Source of the DNA: Ignavibacteriales bacterium
GTDB taxonomy: Bacteria; Bacteroidota; Ignavibacteria; Ignavibacteriales; Melioribacteraceae
NCBI GenBank assembly: GCA_021740915.1
Contig: JAIOYW010000004.1
Location: 186,001 to 250,000 of the forward strand
Length of the DNA: 64,000 nucleotides
Reading direction: 5' to 3'
Below, in pieces: positions 1-7,586 of the stretch. The position numbers were made by a program, and so were the translations under genes. The notes under the pieces are model-generated. The model did not search any database, was not told the origin of the DNA, and worked only from the letters and a program-made list of their open reading frames with translations. Numbering within the stretch: position 1 is the first letter of the stretch; each line of letters starts with the position of its first letter.

Positions 1-1185
1 ATCTATATCGAGCGAATCTTCCCCAATGACGGTTTCAGCGGTTTCCAAACCAAAGGTAAGGTAACCCCTGTCCTGATAAAGGGAGGAAACATCTGTCTGT
101 TTCTCATTAAATCTTAAGTTCTGATTAAATTTCTCCAGATCATATATGTCGCCTTTTTCGAAATCCAGCCGTTCGGACAAAACATCACTTTTAAATACGG
201 TATTTCCGCTCCAGCTAATATTTCTCACTTTATATTGAGGACCTTCATATACATTCAAAAGAACGTCAACATATTTCTTGTCTTCGCTGTATGAAAGAGA
301 ATCCTCTTCAATTCTAAAATCGCGGTAACCGCTTTTCCGGTAGAAATTTTCTACCGCGGCTTTATCCTTTTCAAAATCCTCTGTCTTAAAATTAGCAGAT
401 GACCAGAATCTCCACCAACGGTCCTCTTTTGTTTCAGCAAACTCATCCTTAATGTCATCTGAATCAAAAGCCTTGTTCCCTAAGATTTTAATTTCACGCA
501 CTGTAACCTCATCCCCTTCTTCGATCTTCCACATAAGCAGCGTTCGGGATGTTATTTTCGGAATAATATTCGATGGTTTATCCGGGTCAAAATCATAAAC
601 TGTCTCATATTCCTGAGTAAGATCAGTTTTTAATCGCCATGTAACAGTAATTCCATCATCAGAAGTATCTGCAGCAAAAAATTCATAATGATGAGGAGTT
701 ATTTCAGCATTGAGATAACCTTCCTCTTCATATAGAGCTTTAATTTTATTCTTTATTCTGAAAAGTTCCTGTGGTTTCAAAGTCTGACCGGGAATAAGTT
801 CGGCTTCCTTAAGGATTTCATCTTCATCAATTTCATCCTCGCCTTCAATAACAACCTTTTCAACCCTGTCGTGTTCTTCAACTTTAATCATCAGAAACAC
901 ACCATTATCAACACGTTTATCGATTACGATCTGAACATCCTTAAATATATTGAGTGACCATAATCGGTTTACGGCTTTTTGTAGCTGATCTCCGTTAGTC
1001 TGAACTTCATCGCCTACACGTAGCCCACTGCTTGCTATTACAGTTGATGCATCAGCAGATCTGTTCCCTTCCACAGCAATTCCGAGTATTTTATAAGATA
1101 CTGTCGTCAGCTGTGCTTGAAGCGGAAATGTAAATAATAATAAAAGGAATGCGGTTTTAAGCGCTTTGGGAAAGTTTAGTAACAT
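1..1185 (-). CDS. bamA: Outer membrane protein assembly factor BamA, N-terminal part (partial)
   Basis: The frame starts at ATG 1185 and stays open to the window edge, so only the first 395 or so codons are present. It begins with a signal peptide (MLLNFPKALKTAFLLLLFTF, then an Ala-Gln cleavage region). Repeated POTRA-like units follow, with the usual pattern of a beta strand, an 'EGN'-type turn and two helices, for example IAVEGNRSADASTV, VVIEGEDEIDEDE and IKILGNKAFDSDD. The barrel lies beyond the edge. Known role of the family: inserting beta-barrel proteins into the outer membrane, with POTRA domains in the periplasm. The gene overlaps the end of uppS by 29 bases, a common arrangement. TamA or another Omp85 protein is possible, but the serial POTRA repeats and the uppS link favour BamA. 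Confidence 0.88.
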   Translation of the reverse strand, partial: MLLNFPKALKTAFLLLLFTFPLQAQLTTVSYKILGIAVEGNRSADASTVIASSGLRVGDEVQTNGDQLQKAVNRLWSLNIFKDVQIVIDKRVDNGVFLMIKVEEHDRVEKVVIEGEDEIDEDEILKEAELIPGQTLKPQELFRIKNKIKALYEEEGYLNAEITPHHYEFFAADTSDDGITVTWRLKTDLTQEYETVYDFDPDKPSNIIPKITSRTLLMWKIEEGDEVTVREIKILGNKAFDSDDIKDEFAETKEDRWWRFWSSANFKTEDFEKDKAAVENFYRKSGYRDFRIEEDSLSYSEDKKYVDVLLNVYEGPQYKVRNISWSGNTVFKSDVLSERLDFEKGDIYDLEKFNQNLRFNEKQTDVSSLYQDRGYLTFGLETAETVIGEDSLDID

Positions 1186-1990
1186 TATGATTTTTCTTTG
1201 GTTTTCTAGTTAACTGCTCGCTTACTAAGCCAAATCGTCTTTCTCTGCTCTGATAATCTTTTATTGCCAAAGCTAAATCCTTGAAACCGAAATTAGGCCA
1301 CAAAACATTGGTTATATATAACTCTGAATATGCTATCTGCCATAAAAGGAAATTACTGATCCTGTTTTCACCACCACTTCTGATGAGCAGATCCGGATCA
1401 GGTGTATCGCTAAAACACAAATTTTCAGAAACGATCTGATCGGTGATATTTGAAATATCTATTTCACCGTTTTTTACTTTACCGGCGATTTTCTTAACAG
1501 CCTCGGTAATATCCCACCTTCCGCTATAGCTGAGCGCAAGATTAAGAGTCATCTGAGTGTTGTTTTTTGTTTTTTCCATAGTTGCCAGAAGCTCATCCTG
1601 AACAGATAATGGTAAGCTACTTAAATCACCTTTTGCTGTAACTTTTATGTTGTTTCCGTGAAGTTCTTCGGTTTCATTCCGAAGACTCCTGACGATAAGC
1701 CGCATAAGAGTATTGACTTCGTCTTCAGGTCTTCTCCAGTTTTCTTTTGAAAAAGTGTAAATAGTAAGATGTTTTATTCCGATATGCACACACGTTTCAA
1801 CAATCTCACGAACTGTCTCAACACCACGATGATGACCTGCTACTCTTGGTAATCCTCTTTTCTTTGCCCATCTGCCATTACCATCCATGATAATCGCAAC
1901 ATGTTTTGGTACATCAGTATCAAAATTAATTAATCCGTCAATAATTTTCTTATCGGCATCTCTTAATCGTCTTTCCAAACTAAAACTCAA
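1157..1990 (-). CDS. uppS: Isoprenyl (undecaprenyl diphosphate) synthase
   Basis: This cis-prenyltransferase condenses isopentenyl diphosphate units onto farnesyl diphosphate to make the C55 lipid carrier for peptidoglycan and O-antigen sugars. Family motifs are clear: IIMDGNGRWAKKRG with the catalytic Asp near residue 36, GVETVREIV, YTFSKENWRRP, and the C-terminal DLLIRSGGENRISNFLLWQ that binds diphosphate and Mg. At 277 aa it is slightly longer than the usual 245-255, owing to an N-terminal extension. The frame has no ATG before the catalytic motif and an in-frame stop just upstream, so a TTG at 1990 is the most likely start. bamA follows with a 29-base overlap, so the two are probably co-transcribed. 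Confidence 0.95.
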   Translation of the reverse strand: MSFSLERRLRDADKKIIDGLINFDTDVPKHVAIIMDGNGRWAKKRGLPRVAGHHRGVETVREIVETCVHIGIKHLTIYTFSKENWRRPEDEVNTLMRLIVRSLRNETEELHGNNIKVTAKGDLSSLPLSVQDELLATMEKTKNNTQMTLNLALSYSGRWDITEAVKKIAGKVKNGEIDISNITDQIVSENLCFSDTPDPDLLIRSGGENRISNFLLWQIAYSELYITNVLWPNFGFKDLALAIKDYQSRERRFGLVSEQLTRKPKKNHNVTKLSQSA

Positions 1991-2636
1991 GAAAAATTAA
2001 TAAAGAATATGAAAAATAAGTTTCACTGCTCTAAATGTCAAGGTAACTTATATTCACATTGCTCTTCAATTGTTCCAGTTTGGGCAGGTAATATTTAATC
2101 ACCCCCTCAAATACTTCAGGATTATTATCTGGAAATTAGATTTCTGTGCCTGCCGATCGTTTAGTATTAAAGCATTTAACAATAATAACGCCAATATGGA
2201 TAAATATTGATCAGTCGTAATTTTGATGAAAATGTACCAATGGTATCGAGTAAAAATAATTTGAAATCAATATATGAAATAGTATTTAATGCCAGCTATG
2301 ATTATATATTTATCAAAATATGAAGAATAAAAATGGGAAATATTCTCCAGGCCTGAATCATTACCATACTCCTGTCTTATAAAAACTGGTTTGATTTTAG
2401 AAAACACCTGGTGTAATCAAATAATCCGGCAATGATACTAAGGGTTATCACCTGCAAAGAAAGTTATGAGGGGAAAAGCTGCCTGGGGTAGTAACATCAT
2501 TTTATATTATTTCAAATAATATTTTACTGCAAAATCGGGATGCAGGATATGCATATAATTAAAACAATCGAAATCAGAAATAATACTCCAAATATCAGCA
2601 GGATAAAATTCCTGATCAAAAAAAACTATGAAAACG
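1991..2636. other. 646-base gap without a convincing gene
   Basis: AT-rich region between uppS (read away from it) and the end of the lexA operon. Short open frames exist on the minus strand around 2030-2270 but are broken by stops and lack start signals. One ends in a plausible-looking stretch (VIKYYLPKLEQLKSN, near 2045-2100), which could be the tail of a decayed gene. I see no strong hairpin, tandem repeat or RNA gene. The uppS promoter should lie at its low-coordinate end, but no clear box is visible. Confidence 0.5.
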
Positions 2637-3017
2637 TCAATTTCTCCCGGGTAACTGAACAAGTTTTATCTGCTTCCGGATAATTGGGTCTAACTGCATC
2701 AATACTGTTTTTGCTTCAAATAATTCAGTTGAACTCACCCCAACAAACAATTTTATTTCATTGGCCGAATACCGGCTATTCCTCATTGTAAGAAATTTCA
2801 GCTTTTCGGGTAATTTCTTATCGTTAAGATCCTCCTTTGTAATAATTAGCCCGATAGCAATTTTTTTCTTATATCTTGCAACTGCGTCAACTTCGTATCT
2901 GCCAATTTTATCAGGCTCCGGCAGGTATTTTCCAAATCTGCGTGAAATTGTGAGATAACCATTTCTCCAAAAATGGCTGACAATTTCATCGACATTTTCT
3001 CTGTGGTGATAAATCAT
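2637..3017 (-). CDS. Small hypothetical protein with a restriction-endonuclease-like pattern
   Basis: A 126-aa soluble protein I do not recognise with certainty. The predicted order is an N-terminal helix (ENVDEIVSHFWRNGY), a basic hairpin, a strand with Glu42-Val-Asp44 (RYEVDAVARYK), a second strand IAIGLIITK, a helix, then IKLFVGVS and a last helix. This order and the EVD pair recall the PD-(D/E)XK nuclease fold. The E-x-K half of the motif is not present in usual form (GLIITK instead), so the protein may be inactive or only a look-alike. The start is well supported: AGGAGGA at 3022-3028 lies 5 bases before ATG 3017 and overlaps the stop of the upstream WYL-like gene. That places it as the third gene of the lexA operon. 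Confidence 0.7.
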   Translation of the reverse strand: MIYHHRENVDEIVSHFWRNGYLTISRRFGKYLPEPDKIGRYEVDAVARYKKKIAIGLIITKEDLNDKKLPEKLKFLTMRNSRYSANEIKLFVGVSSTELFEAKTVLMQLDPIIRKQIKLVQLPGRN

Positions 3018-3026
3018 TTTATCCTC

Positions 3027-3278
3027 CTATTTTGCAAGAATCAGCAGCATTCCAAAAAGTTTTTTTCTTGATACATTTTTAATAATTTTAATATTGATCA
3101 TCTTTGAAAACTCAAATGCCTGAATTTCTCCGTTAGCTAAATTCCTGGCATAAAGATATTTTTTCTCGCCTTTGTGCAATTCTATCGAATCAGGTTCAAC
3201 TTCAAAATGCTCTAGATTATAAAGAAATTTAATTTTTTGATAATTATTTATAGCAGCCTGAAGAATTTCGGTTTTCAT
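3027..3278 (-). CDS. Small WYL-domain-like protein
   Basis: An 83-aa protein whose middle matches the shape of WYL domains: IKFLYN, then VEPDSIELHKGEKKYLYARN, then QAFEFSKMINIKII. WYL domains are Sm/SH3-like folds that bind nucleic-acid or nucleotide ligands and usually sit in longer transcription regulators. Here there is no helix-turn-helix, so it is a stand-alone domain, and the W-Y-L triplet itself is degenerate (Y-L-Y-A-R). The start at ATG 3278 has a purine-rich GGGGGA 5 bases upstream. It lies 16 bases after the lexA stop and 9 bases before the next gene, so all three genes should share the lexA promoter. A function in the DNA damage response is inference from position only. Confidence 0.7.
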   Translation of the reverse strand: MKTEILQAAINNYQKIKFLYNLEHFEVEPDSIELHKGEKKYLYARNLANGEIQAFEFSKMINIKIIKNVSRKKLFGMLLILAK

Positions 3279-3294
3279 TTTTCCCCCGGAATAA

Positions 3295-3924
3295 TTAATT
3301 AAACATCCTTATGACAGCGACTACCTTGCCAGCTATTGAAAAGTCCTCCCTCCCGGTTACAGGAATCGGCTCGTAATTTTTATTTTCCGGCATCAGATAG
3401 TATTCACCATCTTTTTTGAGAAAGCGTTTCAAGGTGGCTTCATCCTGGAGTTTAGCAACAACAATATCTCCGTTCTGATATTTTTCCTCACTGTTCGCTA
3501 TAACAATATCCCCTTCGAAAATGCCGGCATCGATCATACTATCACCTCTGACTTTAAGTCCAAAGCACTTTGCTGCATTTTTCAAAAGAAAATTGTCTAT
3601 CATTATCCGCGTATCTACATTTTCCTCAGCAAGCAAAGGATAGCCTGCTGCTATTCGTCCAATGACTGCAATTTCTGTAACATTGCTTTCATTCTTTTCG
3701 GAATATTTGTTTTGCTGGACTGATATTGTTCTGCTGAGATTGTTACCGGTTTTTAGAAACCCTTTCCTGACGAGAGAGTCAACATGTGTTTTAGCACCAT
3801 TCACCGAAGACATATTAAATTGTGTGGCAATTTCACGCAGCGTAGGAGCGTAATTATTGTCCCTGATAAAATCTTCAATGAAGGTTAGAATTTCAATTTG
3901 CCTGAGTGTTAATTCTTTTTTCAT
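3295..3924 (-). CDS. lexA: LexA repressor
   Basis: SOS regulator that self-cleaves when bound to RecA filaments. Domains: winged helix at residues 1-65 (LTLRQIEILTFIEDF, then the recognition region REIATQFNMSSVNGAKTHVD) and an S24-type protease domain at 85-205. The cleavage site is Ala93-Gly94 (RIAAGYP). Catalytic Ser129 lies in VRGDSM and Lys166 in EATLKRF. I place the start at ATG 3924 (209 aa), not at the upstream in-frame start at 3984. The longer form would translate through the promoter and both operators, and 209 aa is close to the usual LexA length. The gene appears autoregulated and leads an operon with the WYL-like and nuclease-like genes. Confidence 0.95.
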   Translation of the reverse strand: MKKELTLRQIEILTFIEDFIRDNNYAPTLREIATQFNMSSVNGAKTHVDSLVRKGFLKTGNNLSRTISVQQNKYSEKNESNVTEIAVIGRIAAGYPLLAEENVDTRIMIDNFLLKNAAKCFGLKVRGDSMIDAGIFEGDIVIANSEEKYQNGDIVVAKLQDEATLKRFLKKDGEYYLMPENKNYEPIPVTGREDFSIAGKVVAVIRMFN

Positions 3925-3932
3925 AATAATAC

Positions 3933-3946
3933 TGTAATTTTGTACA
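3933..3946 (-). promoter_or_regulatory. LexA operator 2 (imperfect)
   Basis: TGTAATTTTGTACA matches the dyad TGTAC-N4-GTACA with one mismatch. It lies about where transcription from the lexA promoter should start, 26 bases from the perfect copy and 8 bases before the lexA start codon. Binding here by LexA is inferred. Confidence 0.7.
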
Positions 3947-3951
3947 GCACT

Positions 3952-3980
3952 AATATACTGTACAAAAGTACACTTGTCAA
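3952..3980 (-). promoter_or_regulatory. lexA promoter, sigma70-like
   Basis: On the minus strand, TTGACA (3975-3980) and TATATT (3952-3957) are separated by exactly 17 bases. This is a near-perfect vegetative promoter, and it drives lexA and probably the two small genes behind it. The perfect LexA dyad fills the spacer. Confidence 0.85.
3959..3972 (-). promoter_or_regulatory. LexA operator 1 (perfect dyad)
   Basis: TGTACAAAAGTACA is a perfect TGTAC-N4-GTACA palindrome lying wholly between the -35 and -10 boxes of the lexA promoter, where a bound repressor would exclude RNA polymerase. The assignment to LexA is by position and symmetry; it gives a candidate SOS box for this organism. Confidence 0.82.
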
Positions 3981-4042
3981 GCAAAAATGTATTTTTTTAT
4001 GTATAATTTGGTTTTAGAAGTATGATCTGACTAAGTTTGAAA

Positions 4043-7000
4043 TTAACTAGTAGGATCGGGAATTTCAAGAGGAATGATCAATTCGAACTCAGAACCCTCG
4101 CCCAGCTTACTTCGAAGTATCAAATCTGCATTGAGAATTTCAACATAGTTTTTTACTATAGATAATCCTAAACCAGAACTGGCTTCACCTGCGGTAGGAA
4201 CAGCCGAGAGTTTTGTGAAAGGTTTGAATATTTTTTGTTTATCATCTTCCGAGAAACCAGGACCGCTATCCTTGACAATCAGGCTGACTTTATCCGGAAG
4301 TATCGTTATTTTAACTTTAATTTCTTTGCATATCGGAGAATATTTAATTGCATTACTGATAAGATTCTCCAATATTTCATCAAACAGAGTACGATCTGTA
4401 ATTGCATTAATCTCCTGCTGATCCGGACATTCAAAAACAAGGTTCTGCTGTTTTTTTATAGCGGTGCGATTAAAACTTAATACTATTTTCCGTGCTTCCT
4501 TTACAATATCAAACGATTCTTTTTCGCAACTTATATAATTTCCTTCGAGCCTGCTATATGTAAGAATCTGGCTGATAAGCTCGTACATCCTTTCGGCTGC
4601 CTCACTTATATAAGTTACCATTTCTTTATCTTCCGCATTCAGTTCACCGTCCTCAAGGAGAGCCGTTGCGAAACCATCTACAGCGAATGCCGGATTTTTC
4701 AGATCATGGGATACGATTCTTAAAATCTCAAGTTTCTGACGATCCGCCTCTTCAGCCTTGCTCCGTAATAATTTTTCTTCCTGTACAGCTCTTTCAGCCT
4801 GCTCTTTTGCTGCCCTCAAACTTGATGTACGTTCGTCCACCATTGCCCTGAGCGTTTCTTCTCGTCGTTTGATAAGGATAAATTTTGATCTGAAGAAGAG
4901 AATAATAACAGATAGGGAAAATGCAAAAAGCAAGATGTAAAACCAGCCGGTTTCAATAAATTTGGCTTCAACAGAAAACTTTATTGCTGCGGCTTTTAAT
5001 GAAGTTCTGCCTGAAGAATTTCTTGCAAGTACCTCAAAAGTATAGTCGCCATATGGCAATTTTGTGAACCTGACTTCACGGCTTTTCCCAATCTCTATCC
5101 ATTCAGGACCAATTTCCTTTAGCCGATACTTAAAGTCCATATCGTCAATTGTGCTGAAAGTAGGAGCAGTAAAAGATATCCTAAAAGTAGGATGCTCAGG
5201 AGGCAGGATAATTTTATCATTGGCGGAATAAATTGAATCAGCGGTAAAAAGATTTTCCACATATACAACAGGCGGACCCTGGTCCTTAGGTAAAGAACTG
5301 ATATCGATAATTACCGGACCATTAAATGATGGAAACCAAAGGTTCCCATCTTCATCACGCATCCAGCTGGGCTGGCATCCGCCATTAAATTCAACATTTT
5401 TAAGGCCGGATTCGGGACCGTAAGAAACAGAATTGATTTTAGAAGTTTTACCGGTAAGAAATGCATTTAAATCTGACTCACTTACCCTGAAAATCCCATT
5501 ATTGGTAGTGAACCAAAAATTACCAAGAAAATCCTCAGTAATTGCTGATATGATATTACTAAAAAGTCCGTTACTACTCGTGATTTTGAAATATTTTTCA
5601 TTTACTTTCACCCTCAATCCATTTCCATAAGTGCCGACCCACAGACGATCCCTGGAGTCGAGGTACAGAGCCCTGGCTCGCTCAGCCTCAGCTTCCGGCA
5701 CATAGGTAAAAGTATTGCCTTCATAAAATAAAAGCCCTGTTGTTGATGCAATCCACAATCTGCCTGATTTGTCTTCAAGAAAGAAATTATAAAAATTGTT
5801 TTTATGACCTAGAGGATAGAAAAACTTGAATTCATTATTTTCTAAGCATGTAATTGCATTTACAGATCCAAACCAGATACGTTCTTTATTGTCTGTATAT
5901 GCAGAAAGGAAATTGAGTGAAGTCTTACCATAGAACTCTTCCAAGTGTCGGTGAAATTTAATTCCGTCAAATCGAAAAATGCCGTTTCCATTGGTGGCAA
6001 ACCATATCTGGTCTTTCTGATCGGAGGTAATTCCCCAAACCGGAGTACTATGGATTTCATTTCCAGCGTAATTCTGAATTCCATCGCGGCTGATACTTGA
6101 CAAACCGATATTTTGTCCTGTCCAGATTGTTCCATCCCTGGTTCTATAAATAGGATAGGTATTCAACTCACGATCTCCAAAGTCTTTATCAAGCGTGTAA
6201 AGGAACCTTTTTCGAATATGGTAGAGTCCGTCAACTTCAGTTCCTATCCACCATTCATTAGCATTATCCGAAAAAATTTGCGGAAAACGGGATAACGGAA
6301 TAACATCTTTTTCTGCGACTACTCTCAACCGCCCATTCCTGATAATCACTATCCGATTATCAGTTAATCTTCCTAATAATTCATTAGCGTTCCCATATAT
6401 TCGGGCAAAGTCATATTCCTCAAAAAGAGTAACGGCTGAAGGAATATTGTCGAAGCACGTTGCATACTTCAATTTGCCTTTATCAGCAAACCAAATTCCC
6501 TCATCATTATGGTGCATGTAAAGTTGAGGTTCATCATCAATTTTTTGAACCCTGATGATTTTCATATCATAGACTAATATATTTTTATAGTCGGCGCTGA
6601 TAATAATTGAATCATTATAATTCATCATAAAAGGGAAAAAATGGTTTTCCCCTTTTTCAGGTTCTTTATCGCTCAAATATAACTGATGGAATTCATCTCC
6701 ACTATATGTGAGAATTTTATTATCACCTCTTATATACTTGTTATTAAGACTGTCAACAATAAGACATGCAAGAAATTGATTTTTGGATGGCACTGACTCC
6801 GTTAAATCATGGAATTTTTTTCCGTCAAAAACAACAAGTTTTCCTAAATCGGTTGATATCCATACTTTATCTTCCCGGTCAACACGGAGATAGGTGATCC
6901 GGTCAGACCCTAAAACAGGATACTGTTTAGAGGAATATATATTAAAATTGACACCATCGAATCTTACAAGACCGCCATATGTAGCAAGCCAGAAAAACCC

Positions 7001-7207
7001 TTTGCTATCCTGATCTATTTTATTTATTGAGTTTTGAGGTAATCCGGAACTTGAATTCCATGATGAAAAGATATAGGATTCTGACGGTTTTAATTCTTTT
7101 AATTGGCTGAGGATTTCTGGTTGTGCAATAAAAATTGAGGGAATAAAAATAAGTAAGCAAATAAAATATTTATTAAAAGATTTTATTGTCTGAGAAAATA
7201 TTAACAT
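4043..7207 (-). CDS. Propeller sensor histidine kinase (first of a tandem pair)
   Basis: 1054 aa. The order is a signal sequence, two sets of 'two-component regulator propeller' repeats (short units such as GFFWLATYGGLVRFDG and RLWIASTTGLLFYEG) up to about residue 640, a Y_Y_Y immunoglobulin-like domain to about 745, one membrane helix near 755-774, a coiled coil, then HisKA and HATPase_c. Phosphorylated His834 lies in SHDLKNP, the N box is NLISNAIKYS, and the G boxes are DSGPGFS and GLGLSIV. It should sense an external ligand and phosphorylate a separate regulator. No receiver or DNA-binding domain is fused, unlike the hybrid systems common in Bacteroidetes, and no regulator gene is adjacent. 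An upstream TTG is possible, but ATG 7207 follows an AGG-rich stretch and gives a good signal peptide. Confidence 0.9.
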   Translation of the reverse strand: MLIFSQTIKSFNKYFICLLIFIPSIFIAQPEILSQLKELKPSESYIFSSWNSSSGLPQNSINKIDQDSKGFFWLATYGGLVRFDGVNFNIYSSKQYPVLGSDRITYLRVDREDKVWISTDLGKLVVFDGKKFHDLTESVPSKNQFLACLIVDSLNNKYIRGDNKILTYSGDEFHQLYLSDKEPEKGENHFFPFMMNYNDSIIISADYKNILVYDMKIIRVQKIDDEPQLYMHHNDEGIWFADKGKLKYATCFDNIPSAVTLFEEYDFARIYGNANELLGRLTDNRIVIIRNGRLRVVAEKDVIPLSRFPQIFSDNANEWWIGTEVDGLYHIRKRFLYTLDKDFGDRELNTYPIYRTRDGTIWTGQNIGLSSISRDGIQNYAGNEIHSTPVWGITSDQKDQIWFATNGNGIFRFDGIKFHRHLEEFYGKTSLNFLSAYTDNKERIWFGSVNAITCLENNEFKFFYPLGHKNNFYNFFLEDKSGRLWIASTTGLLFYEGNTFTYVPEAEAERARALYLDSRDRLWVGTYGNGLRVKVNEKYFKITSSNGLFSNIISAITEDFLGNFWFTTNNGIFRVSESDLNAFLTGKTSKINSVSYGPESGLKNVEFNGGCQPSWMRDEDGNLWFPSFNGPVIIDISSLPKDQGPPVVYVENLFTADSIYSANDKIILPPEHPTFRISFTAPTFSTIDDMDFKYRLKEIGPEWIEIGKSREVRFTKLPYGDYTFEVLARNSSGRTSLKAAAIKFSVEAKFIETGWFYILLFAFSLSVIILFFRSKFILIKRREETLRAMVDERTSSLRAAKEQAERAVQEEKLLRSKAEEADRQKLEILRIVSHDLKNPAFAVDGFATALLEDGELNAEDKEMVTYISEAAERMYELISQILTYSRLEGNYISCEKESFDIVKEARKIVLSFNRTAIKKQQNLVFECPDQQEINAITDRTLFDEILENLISNAIKYSPICKEIKVKITILPDKVSLIVKDSGPGFSEDDKQKIFKPFTKLSAVPTAGEASSGLGLSIVKNYVEILNADLILRSKLGEGSEFELIIPLEIPDPTS

Positions 7208-7586
7208 TCTTAACCTGATCCTCAATAACAATTATAATCGTTGATTATGTAGATTATTATGAAACCTTATTACAAATTACGATTTTAAACGAAAAGATGC
7301 ATCTTCGTTGTTAATTTTTTAAATAAATTTTCACCCGGATAATCTATTTTAAAAAGGATTAAACCAGATGATAGATAAATTAGCGGAAATAATTAGAATT
7401 TTAACTTGATATTTGCAATCAAACAAAAAAAATCAGGGAAAATGCCATGATAACGGAAAGAGTGCGAAAAAGATCTTTCTGAAATAACCGATCATTGGAA
7501 ATCTTGGGTAAAAAACCAGCTCATAATATTACAGAATCAGTGTCTATTTCCTGAATATCCAATTAAAAAACTGACCGCACAGAAAA
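7208..7586. other. Intergenic region between the two kinase genes
   Basis: About 380 AT-rich bases. I see no gene, no clear terminator for the upstream kinase and no obvious operator. Its length suggests that the second-listed kinase does not simply read through and that the 4043-7207 gene has its own promoter here. Confidence 0.5.

Noticed and set aside
3925-3984. Longer LexA with 20 extra N-terminal residues
   Set aside because: Those codons cover the -10 box and both LexA dyads; 209 aa from ATG 3924 matches the family length.
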